DNA from: Collinsella sp.
GTDB lineage: Bacteria > Actinomycetota > Coriobacteriia > Coriobacteriales > Coriobacteriaceae
DNA length: 64,000 nucleotides
Direction: 5' to 3'
NCBI GenBank assembly: GCA_019413925.1
Contig: DXMY01000053.1
Coordinates: 1-64,000, forward strand
The notes beneath the pieces are model-generated. The model ran no database searches. It was not told the origin of the DNA and saw only the letters and a program-made list of their open reading frames with translations. Position 1 is the first letter of the stretch. Each line of letters opens with the position of its first letter. Made by a program: the position numbers and the translations under genes. Shown here piece after piece: positions 32,516 through 39,882 of the stretch.

Positions 32516-35074
32516 TTACTGCCCAAAGACCTCTTCGGCGATACGAGCGCTTTCGGCGGCATCCTTGGCGTAGTAGTCCGCGCCGATCTGCTTGGCGTAT
32601 TCGGGGGTGAGCACGGCGCCGCCTACGATGATCTTGACGCCCGGCACCTCGGCATGAAGCAGCTTGATGGTCTCCTCCATGGCGACGACCGTGGTGGTCA
32701 TAAGCGCCGAGAGGCCGACGAGTTTGATATTGCGCTCCTTGACGGTCTTGAGCACCTCGTGCGGGTCGACGTCGCGTCCCAGGTCAAAGACGGTATAGCC
32801 GTAGTTGTCGAGCAGCATCTTAACGATGTTCTTGCCAATATCGTGTATGTCGCCCTTGACGGTGGCCACGCAGATCTTGCCCTTGTCGGCAATCTCGCCG
32901 GCGGGCATCAGGCGCTTGATGGTGTCAAAGCCCACGCGCGCTGCCTCTGCCGAGGCCATGAGCTGCGGCAAGAAGAACTTGCCCTGGTCAAAGAGGACGC
33001 CAACCTCGTCGAGGGCGGGGATAAAGTGGTTGTTGATGAGGTCCATGGCGTCGTGGTCGGCCAGCAGGCGCTCGGTCTCGGCCGCGATCTCGCCCTTGCG
33101 GCCCGAGACGACCATGCGACGGATGGGGTCGTCGCTACTGTCGGCACCGGTGGCGCCAGCGGCGGGCACGGCGTCGGTCGATGCGGCCTGGGCGGCTGCC
33201 GGGTTCGCGGCGATCTTATACGGATCGGTCCAGCCGGCGTAGCGCTCGATGTATCCGGTCGAGCCCTCATCCTCAACGCTCAACACGCGATAGCTGTAGA
33301 CGGTGTCCATAAAGCGCTTGGAACCCGGGTTCATGATGGGGGCGTCCAGGCCCGCGCCAAAGGCGGCGGCCAAAAAGACCGAGCCCAGCAGCGGGCGGGC
33401 AGGCAGGCCAAAGCTGATGTTCGACACACCGAGCGCGCATTTGACGCCCAGACGCTCCTTGCACAGGGACATGGCGCGCAGGATCTGCTCGGCCTGGCGT
33501 TGATTGGTCGAGGCGGTCATGACCAGGCAGTCGATGAGGATGCGGTCCGGTCCGATGCCGTAGCGGGCAGCCTCGGCCACGATGCGCTCGGCGATGGCGA
33601 AGCGGGCCTCGGCGGTATCGGGGATGCCGCCTTCGTCGAGCGTAAGGCCGACAACGTTGGTGCCGTAGTGGGCGACCAGCGGAAAGATCTCATCCATGAT
33701 CTGCTGCTTGCCGTTGACGGAGTTGATGATGGGCTTGCCGGCGTAGCGGCGCACGGCGGCCTCGACGGCTGTGGGATCGGTGGAGTCGATCTGTAGCGGC
33801 AGCAGCGTGGAGCCCTGGAGCTGTTCGGTTGCCTGTTGGATGATCTTGACCTCGTCGATCTCGGGCAGGCCCACGTTGACGTCCAGGATGTCGGCGCCCT
33901 GCTCCTGCTGGCTGATGCCCTGGCTCACGACGTAGTCCAGGTCGCCGTCGCGCAGGGCCTGCTGCAGGCGCTTTTTGCCGGTGGGGTTGATGCGCTCGCC
34001 GATGACGGCGATTTTGTGGCCATCGCAGGGGAGGTCCACCACGGTCTGGGCGCTTGTGACCGACATGCTGGGCTTGCGGTGGCGCGGACTGGGCGTGTGG
34101 TTGTCGATAAGCGTGCGCAAGGCCGCCATGTGCGCCGGCGTGGTGCCGCAGCAACCGCCCACGACGCTCACGCCGTCCTCGATCATGCCGGCGACGGCCA
34201 CGGCGTATTCGGGCGCCTGGATATCAAAGACGGTGTTGCCGTCGTCGTCCACGCGGGGCAGTCCCGCATTGGCCTGCACCATAACGGGCTTGTCGGTAAC
34301 GGTGAGCATACGTGCGGCGAGTCCTCGGAGCTCGGCCGGGCCCTGGCTGCAGTTGATGCCCAGGACATCGGTGCCGATGGCGTCGAGCGTGATGGCGGCG
34401 ACCTCGGGGCTCGTTCCCAGGAAGGTACGGCCGTCTTCCTCGAAGGTCATGGTGGCAAAGACGGGCAGGTCGGAGTTCTCGCGGCAGGCGAGGACCGCCG
34501 CCTTGATCTCGGCCAGGTCGGTCATAGTCTCGATAATAAAGAGGTCCACGCCCGCATCGACGCCGGCGCGCACCTCCTCGGCAAAGAGGTCATAGGCCTC
34601 GTCAAAGCTGAGGGTGCCCAAGGGGCGCAGCAGTGCGCCGATGGGGCCGATGTCACCGGCGACGTAGCGGGCGCCGGCCTCGCGGGCACAGGCGACGGCC
34701 GCGGCAAAGACGTCTGCCACGGTGGCGGCACCGTCGAGCTTGTGGGCGTTGGCGCCAAAGGTGTTGGCGGTAATTACATCGCAGCCGGCCTCGACATATT
34801 GACGTTGGATATCGGTGATAACCTGGGGCTCCTCAAAGTTGAGCAGCTCGGGCAAGGCGCCGGCCTTCATGCCGGCCGCCTGCAGCATGGTGCCCATGCC
34901 ACCGTCGAACAACAGGTGTCCCGTGCCCTCGATGGCCGCACGCAGGCGATCGTCCTTAATGCGCAGATCGTCGATCGTGCGCGTCTTGTACGTGGCACCG
35001 TTGCGACGTGCGGCATCAACGGGTGCCGCCAATGCAGCGCCGTCAGAATCATGAGTGATAAGCGGAGTAAACAT
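32516..35074 (-). CDS. metH: cobalamin-dependent methionine synthase
   Basis: The 852-residue enzyme transfers a methyl group from methyltetrahydrofolate to homocysteine. The domains in order are homocysteine binding (LLFDGGMGTMLQAAG, zinc cysteines in GGCCGTTPAHM), pterin binding (IGERINPTGKK, about residue 355 on), the B12 cap, and B12 binding with the base-off histidine in KGDIHDIGKNI. The C-terminal reactivation domain is missing and is supplied by the gene just upstream. AGGAG lies six bases before the ATG. Third gene of metF, reactivation gene, metH. Confidence 0.95.
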   Translation of the reverse strand: MFTPLITHDSDGAALAAPVDAARRNGATYKTRTIDDLRIKDDRLRAAIEGTGHLLFDGGMGTMLQAAGMKAGALPELLNFEEPQVITDIQRQYVEAGCDVITANTFGANAHKLDGAATVADVFAAAVACAREAGARYVAGDIGPIGALLRPLGTLSFDEAYDLFAEEVRAGVDAGVDLFIIETMTDLAEIKAAVLACRENSDLPVFATMTFEEDGRTFLGTSPEVAAITLDAIGTDVLGINCSQGPAELRGLAARMLTVTDKPVMVQANAGLPRVDDDGNTVFDIQAPEYAVAVAGMIEDGVSVVGGCCGTTPAHMAALRTLIDNHTPSPRHRKPSMSVTSAQTVVDLPCDGHKIAVIGERINPTGKKRLQQALRDGDLDYVVSQGISQQEQGADILDVNVGLPEIDEVKIIQQATEQLQGSTLLPLQIDSTDPTAVEAAVRRYAGKPIINSVNGKQQIMDEIFPLVAHYGTNVVGLTLDEGGIPDTAEARFAIAERIVAEAARYGIGPDRILIDCLVMTASTNQRQAEQILRAMSLCKERLGVKCALGVSNISFGLPARPLLGSVFLAAAFGAGLDAPIMNPGSKRFMDTVYSYRVLSVEDEGSTGYIERYAGWTDPYKIAANPAAAQAASTDAVPAAGATGADSSDDPIRRMVVSGRKGEIAAETERLLADHDAMDLINNHFIPALDEVGVLFDQGKFFLPQLMASAEAARVGFDTIKRLMPAGEIADKGKICVATVKGDIHDIGKNIVKMLLDNYGYTVFDLGRDVDPHEVLKTVKERNIKLVGLSALMTTTVVAMEETIKLLHAEVPGVKIIVGGAVLTPEYAKQIGADYYAKDAAESARIAEEVFGQ

Positions 35075-35083
35075 CGAGGGCTC

Positions 35084-35872
35084 CTAATGGCTGGAATAGC
35101 AGGTGGTGTGGGCGGTGCGGAAGCGGCAGTTCTCGCGCATGCGGCAGTTATTGCAGGTGGGGCGGGTCTGGGCGTCGTGGACTTCGCCGTCGAACAGGCC
35201 GATCACCGCGGTCACGCTTTTGGTGGGCATAAGCAGGCTGGTGGGCGTGACGGTCAAGCCGATGAGCCGCGTGGCGTTGAGCGCATTGACGATCGAGCGC
35301 TGGGCCGAGAGCGGGCAGTCGCCGTAGCCGGGACTAAAGCGCCAGTTGCCGGCGAACCCATGAACGGCGGCGTCCGTCTTGACCTGCTGGTCCATTTGCT
35401 CAACGGCGGCTTCCACGTAAGCGGAGCACGCGGCGTCGAGCACGGCGCCCTCGAGGGGCTGCTGGGCTCCCGTGGTGCGCAGACGACGCTCGGCGTCCAT
35501 GCCGAGGGTGCATGCCATGAGCGCGGCAAAGCGGGCGTCCTTAAGATGACGATAGATATCGCGACCCCGCAGCTCAACATTGGTGCCGACCAGACGGATG
35601 CAAGGCTTGCCCTGCTCGTCCACGCCCGTGGCATCGACGGCAAATACGCGGCGCACGCCACGGGGCTCAATGTCCAATTCCAGACGTTCAACGACAAGTT
35701 CAATACGCTGCGACAGCTCGGGTTCAATCTGCTGGCCGCCGTAACCCAGATACCGCAGCATCTCGGCACGGTCGACACGGGGATGGTGGGCTGCATCGAT
35801 ACGGTAGAGCGCCGGCGACGCAAGGTCGGCCGGCACTTCGACAGCGGTTGTATCGATGTGCGGTTTTTCCAT
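35084..35872 (-). CDS. methionine synthase reactivation-domain protein
   Basis: The 262-residue protein matches the stand-alone form of the MetH activation domain, which binds SAM and helps restore the cobalamin cofactor. The motif GNWRFSPGYGDCPLSAQ corresponds to the RPAPGYP-type SAM site of MetH, and TPTSLLMPTKSVTAVIG follows. A C-terminal cysteine cluster (CNNCRMRENCRFR) could hold a metal or iron-sulphur site. Its start overlaps the metF stop (TAATG) and it ends nine bases before metH. The longer frame upstream inside metF is not the likely start. Confidence 0.88.
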   Translation of the reverse strand: MEKPHIDTTAVEVPADLASPALYRIDAAHHPRVDRAEMLRYLGYGGQQIEPELSQRIELVVERLELDIEPRGVRRVFAVDATGVDEQGKPCIRLVGTNVELRGRDIYRHLKDARFAALMACTLGMDAERRLRTTGAQQPLEGAVLDAACSAYVEAAVEQMDQQVKTDAAVHGFAGNWRFSPGYGDCPLSAQRSIVNALNATRLIGLTVTPTSLLMPTKSVTAVIGLFDGEVHDAQTRPTCNNCRMRENCRFRTAHTTCYSSH

Positions 35873-36744
35873 TACCCCAGGCGCTCCATAATGGTCGCGG
35901 CGATCGCAGGACGGTTCATAGTGTACAGGTGCAAGCCGTCGGCGCCGTGCTCCTTGAGGTCGCAAAGCTGGCGGGCTGCATAATCTACACCAGCTGCCTG
36001 CAGGCTCTCGGGGTCGTTCTCGTACTTGGCGAGGATCTTGATGACGGGGGAGGGCAGCGATGCGCCGCACATAAAGACCATGCGGCTGATCTGCGACTTG
36101 CCCATAAACGGCATGATGCCCGCGGTAATGGGCACGGTGATGCCGGCCTTGTCGGCAAGCTCGCGAAAACGGTAGAAGCACTCGTTATCAAAGAAGAGCT
36201 GCGTTACAAAGAAGCTCGCGCCGGCGTCCTGTTTTTGCTTGAGGTGTTCGACCGAGGCGTTGAGGTCCTCACAGGCAATGTGGCCCTCGGGGTAGGCTGC
36301 GGCGCCCACGCAAAAGCCGGCGTCGACGAGCTCGGGGATGAGGTCGCGGGCGTAGGCGTAGTCCGAGGCGGGCTTGTCGTCCTCGGTCGCGCCGGCAGGG
36401 AGATCGCCACGCAGGGCCAGGATGTTTTCCACGCCGGCCGAGCGATGCTCGTCGATCTTGGCGGCGATATCGGCGTGCGACCGGCCCACGCAGGTAAGGT
36501 GTGCCACCGAGGGTGTATCGAATTCGCTCGTAATCATATGCGCGATGGGAGCGGTGGTGGCACCGTTGCCCGAGCCGCCGGCCGAGCAGGTGACCGAGAC
36601 AAAGCTCGGCGAAAGCTTGCACAGATTGCCTGCCACTTCGCGAGCCGTGTCGAGGGTCAGCTCGCCCTTGGGCGGGAACATCTCAAACGAAATGGGCGCG
36701 GTGCCCTGGGATGCTGCCTGCTTAAAAACCTCGTCGACGCGCAT
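35872..36744 (-). CDS. metF: 5,10-methylenetetrahydrofolate reductase
   Basis: The 290-residue flavoenzyme makes methyltetrahydrofolate for MetH. It has ISFEMFPPKGE near the N-terminus, VTCSAGGSGNG, LALRGDLPAG and the FFVTQLFFDNECFYRF region. Start 36744 follows GAGGAG; an in-frame ATG at 36810 is less likely. It leads the metF, reactivation gene, metH operon, which makes and spends the methyl donor in one unit. Confidence 0.95.
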   Translation of the reverse strand: MRVDEVFKQAASQGTAPISFEMFPPKGELTLDTAREVAGNLCKLSPSFVSVTCSAGGSGNGATTAPIAHMITSEFDTPSVAHLTCVGRSHADIAAKIDEHRSAGVENILALRGDLPAGATEDDKPASDYAYARDLIPELVDAGFCVGAAAYPEGHIACEDLNASVEHLKQKQDAGASFFVTQLFFDNECFYRFRELADKAGITVPITAGIMPFMGKSQISRMVFMCGASLPSPVIKILAKYENDPESLQAAGVDYAARQLCDLKEHGADGLHLYTMNRPAIAATIMERLG

Positions 36745-36889
36745 ATCGTGCTCCTCTAGATACGTAATAGTGTGATGTGTTGTAAGGATTCTACAGCACC
36801 ACTGTGCCATGGTGGAGTTTCACGCGCTATTTGAGGATACCAATCAAAGATGCCTTGCTATCGGCTTTCTCTATAACAGGGCGGCTAAT

Positions 36890-36953
36890 TTTGCCACGGG
36901 CTATAAAGACTGGTATTTCGCATCAAATACCAGTCTTTATAGCCCGTGGCAAA
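36890..36953. repeat. 29-bp perfect inverted repeat between metF and glnN
   Basis: Arms 36890-36918 and 36925-36953 are exact reverse complements around CGCATC. Weaker pairing extends a few bases outward. It lies in the 425-base divergent region, about 145 bases upstream of metF and 215 upstream of glnN. No T-run follows on either side, so it is not a simple terminator. Confidence 0.85.
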
Positions 36954-37169
36954 TGAGCTACCCGTAAACTGTGCGGAGAGGTCTGCAATTTATACAGTTG
37001 ATTGGCCATTAAGGGCGGCAACGCCGCCGCGATGCGGTAACCTCATTGATTGGTTTCGTGACAGCAACATAACGGTAATGTCGCGGAAACACGGCGAGTC
37101 TAAGCTATGACTCGTTCGTTAGTAATCAACACCGCATCTCACGCGGTGCCGATACGAAGGGAGTTCCGT

Positions 37170-39257
37170 ATGGCCGATCTTACTGACCGCTTCGGGACCA
37201 TGGTGTTCTCTGAGGAAGTCATGAAGGACTACCTCCCCAAGGACATTTGGAAGCGCCTTGCTGCAACCCTCGAGGACGGTGAGCCGCTCGACCTGGATGT
37301 GGCCAACGCCGTTGCCCACGCCATGAAGGTCTGGGCCATCTCCAAGGGCGCGACGCACTACGCGCACTGGTTCCAGCCGCTTTCGGGTATTACTTCCGAG
37401 AAGCACGACAGCTTCCTCGAGCCCAACCACGACGGCACCGCCATTACCAAGTTTACGGGCAAGAACCTCATCCAGGGCGAGCCGGACGCCTCCAGCTTCC
37501 CCAACGGCGGTCTGCGTGCCACCTTCGAGGCCCGTGGCTACACCGCTTGGGATCCCACCAGCCCCGCCTTTATCAAGGACGACGTCCTGTGCATCCCCAC
37601 GGCTTTCTGCTCCTACACGGGCGAGGCCCTGGACAAGAAGACCCCGCTGCTGCGCTCCATGACTGCGCTCTCGCGTGAGTCTAAGCGTGTTCTGGCGCTG
37701 TTCGGCAAGACCCCCAAGAAGGTCGTTCCTTCCGTTGGCGACGAGCAGGAGTACTTCTTGATCAAGAAGGACGCCTACCGCAAGCGCAAGGACCTGGTCA
37801 TCACCGGCCGCACGCTCTTTGGCGCCGCTCCCTGCAAGGGCCAGGAGCTCGAGGAGCACTACTTTGGCGCAATCCGCCCCACCGTCTCGTCCTATATGAA
37901 GGACCTGGACAACGAGCTGTGGGCGCTCGGCATTCCCGCCAAGACCAAGCACAACGAGGTTGCCCCCTGCCAGCATGAGCTCGCCCCTGTCTATGGCGAG
38001 GTCAACGAGGCCATCGACCAGAACCTGGTTATGATGGAGAAGATGAAGCTCATTGCCTCCCGCCACGATCTGGTCTGCCTGCTGCACGAGAAGCCGTTCG
38101 AGGGCATCAACGGTTCGGGCAAGCACAACAACTGGTCGCTCGGCACCGAGTCCGAGAATCTGCTCGATCCGGGCGACACCCCGCTCGACAACCTGCAGTT
38201 CATCGTCTTCCTCACTGCGGTGATCGAGGCCGTCGATAACTATCAGGAGCTCCTGCGCGCCTCCGTCGCCTCGGCCGGCAACGACCATCGTCTGGGCGCC
38301 AACGAGGCTCCTCCGGCGATTATGTCCATCTTCCTGGGCGACCAGCTTACCGAGGTCGTCGAGAAGATCATCGATGGCAAAGCTTCCGTCCATGCCACGC
38401 GCGGCGTGCTCGACCTGGGCGCCGATACCCTGCCCAAGCTGATGCAAGACAACACCGACCGCAACCGCACCTCCCCGTTCGCCTTCACTGGCAACAAGTT
38501 CGAGTTCCGTGCCTGCGGCTCTGAGCAGAACGTCTCCGACTCCAACCTGGTGCTCGATGCCGCCGTGGCCAAGTCGCTCAAGTCCTTCGCCGACGCACTC
38601 GAGGGTACGCCCGAGGACAAGTTCCAGGACGCCGCGCTCGAGTACTGCAAGAAGGTCCTGACCGACCACCAGCGCATCCTCTTCTCCGGTGACGGCTACT
38701 CCGATGAGTGGCCCGTCGAGGCCGAGAAGCGCGGCCTTGCCAACAACAAGACCACGGCCGACGCTCTTCCCGCCTTTGTTTCCGATAAGGCTATCGCGCT
38801 CTTTGAGGAGACGGGCGTCCTGACCAAGGCCGAGGCTCAGTGCCGCTATGACTGCAAGCTCGAGAAGTACAACAAGCTCATGAACATCGAAGCTACCACG
38901 ATGGTTCGCGAGGCGCGTCGTACCTATCGCCCGGTCATTACCGCCTACGCCACCAAGGTCGCTAAGGGCCTTGAGACTATTCGTGCCGCCGGTGCTGAGG
39001 CCGCCATGCAGTGCGAGCAGAACACGCTCAACAAGCTCTGCAACGGCATCACCGCCATCAACGACTCCATCAAGGCGCTCGACGCCGTGCATCAGAAGGC
39101 CGAGGCCCTCGATGGCCAGGAGCAGGCCAATGTGTATGCACACGAGGTCGTTCCCGCTATGGATACGCTGCGCGCCGCCGTGGATGCCATGGAGGAGATC
39201 GTGGCAGCCGACTACTGGCCGGTCCCGACCTACGACGACATCCTGTTCTACGTGTAG
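37170..39257 (+). CDS. glnN: glutamine synthetase type III
   Basis: The 695-residue enzyme makes glutamine from glutamate and ammonia. Its size and motifs fit GSIII rather than GSI: WFQPLSGITSEKHDSFLEPN, KHNEVAPCQHELAPVY, the ammonia/ATP region NGSGKHNNWSL and NRTSPFAFTGNKFEFRACGS. Start 37170 follows AAGGGAG; the in-frame ATG at 37107 has no site. It is divergent from metF and ends at a strong terminator. Confidence 0.95.
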   Translation: MADLTDRFGTMVFSEEVMKDYLPKDIWKRLAATLEDGEPLDLDVANAVAHAMKVWAISKGATHYAHWFQPLSGITSEKHDSFLEPNHDGTAITKFTGKNLIQGEPDASSFPNGGLRATFEARGYTAWDPTSPAFIKDDVLCIPTAFCSYTGEALDKKTPLLRSMTALSRESKRVLALFGKTPKKVVPSVGDEQEYFLIKKDAYRKRKDLVITGRTLFGAAPCKGQELEEHYFGAIRPTVSSYMKDLDNELWALGIPAKTKHNEVAPCQHELAPVYGEVNEAIDQNLVMMEKMKLIASRHDLVCLLHEKPFEGINGSGKHNNWSLGTESENLLDPGDTPLDNLQFIVFLTAVIEAVDNYQELLRASVASAGNDHRLGANEAPPAIMSIFLGDQLTEVVEKIIDGKASVHATRGVLDLGADTLPKLMQDNTDRNRTSPFAFTGNKFEFRACGSEQNVSDSNLVLDAAVAKSLKSFADALEGTPEDKFQDAALEYCKKVLTDHQRILFSGDGYSDEWPVEAEKRGLANNKTTADALPAFVSDKAIALFEETGVLTKAEAQCRYDCKLEKYNKLMNIEATTMVREARRTYRPVITAYATKVAKGLETIRAAGAEAAMQCEQNTLNKLCNGITAINDSIKALDAVHQKAEALDGQEQANVYAHEVVPAMDTLRAAVDAMEEIVAADYWPVPTYDDILFYV

Positions 39258-39286
39258 AGCGTAACCGACATATCGTCATGGTATTG

Positions 39287-39321
39287 AGCCGGGGTCCGCA
39301 TCGCGTGGGCCCCGGCTTTTT
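39287..39321 (+). terminator. glnN terminator
   Basis: AGCCGGGGTCC pairs with GGGCCCCGGCT, including a G-T pair, and is followed by TTTTTG. Confidence 0.88.
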
Positions 39322-39373
39322 GTTTGCGAAGGACGCTTTGGATCCCGCTTTGCAACTGATTCGCCCACGCAAT

Positions 39374-39608
39374 AAGGGGCCGTGGGCAAAAAACGTCAAA
39401 TATGAGTACTGTCACAAGCCCTGTAGCATTATCTTTTTGCAAAATATGCAGTGTTACGCAACATATGTCCAAGTACTTAGCTGATAAACGCCTGCAATTC
39501 CTCCGCCGTAGGACGCCTTGTGTCCAAATCGCCTTCTGATGGCATGAAATCGCTGTTACTAAATTGGTAACAGTACTCATATTTGCTATTTTTTGTCCAC
39601 GGGCCCTT
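39374..39608. mobile_element. MITE-like element, about 235 bp
   Basis: Terminal inverted repeats of about 45 bases (39374-39416 and 39564-39608) share GGGCCGTGG, CAAAAAA and AAATATGAGTACTGT. The interior encodes no transposase. On the minus strand it has a short open tail ending GDLDTRRPTAEELQAFIS, possibly the end of a lost gene. It sits between glnN and tRNA-Glu. Confidence 0.65.
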
Positions 39609-39663
39609 GGATGACAGTGTGATTTTATGCCTTCGGGGTTCGAATCCCGGCGCATGGGTAGCA

Positions 39664-39696
39664 AAAAGCCCGCCGCCGCGAGGGCAACGGGCTTCT
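39664..39696 (-). terminator. terminator of tRNA-Glu
   Basis: On the minus strand AAGCCCGTTGCC pairs with GGCGGCGGGCTT and is followed by TTTTTGC, ten bases after the tRNA end. Confidence 0.8.
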
Positions 39697-39705
39697 CAGA
39701 TTCAG

Positions 39706-39782
39706 TGGTGCCCCCAGCGGGATTCGAACCCGCGATATCCACCTTGAAAGGGTGGCGTCCTTGGCCGCTAGACGATGGGGAC
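39706..39782 (-). tRNA. tRNA-Glu (UUC)
   Basis: The minus strand reads GTCCCCATCGTCTAGCGGCC at the 5' end, anticodon stem CCACC/GGTGG with loop CTTTCAA, T-arm GCGGGTTCGAATCCCGC and acceptor TGGGGGCA followed by an encoded CCA. All four arms pair. Anticodon TTC reads GAA and GAG. It is the glutamate tRNA that GltX and GatCAB work on. Confidence 0.95.
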
Positions 39783-39841
39783 AGCGGGAAAGAGTATAGC
39801 AGACTTTTTTGTCGGCGCGTATATCGTTGGCAAACTGGAAA

Positions 39842-39876
39842 ACCACCACAAAGGTACCTGTCCCCTTTGTGGTGGT
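39842..39876 (-). repeat. REP-like palindrome, copy B
   Basis: This is the opposite-orientation copy of 6801-6835, with one base changed in the loop. It lies six bases after the stop of the MurT-GatD gene and may shape its 3' end. Confidence 0.85.
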
Positions 39877-39882
39877 GGGGTG

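Noticed and set aside
30887..33796. A 969-residue open frame on the plus strand
   Set aside because: It lies opposite UPF0210 and metH, which have clear motifs on the minus strand; its translation is low-complexity His/Ala/Gly/Asp typical of a GC-rich shadow.
33836..35983. A 715-residue open frame on the plus strand
   Set aside because: It is the reverse of metH and the reactivation gene. No family motif is seen.
36780..36800. Sigma-54-like promoter (TGGCAC and TGC) before metF
   Set aside because: The spacing is off by one from the consensus, and I do not expect sigma-54 in Coriobacteriia.
39634..39650. Possible second tRNA beside tRNA-Glu
   Set aside because: Only a T-arm is present; no D-arm, anticodon arm or pairing acceptor stem is found on either side.
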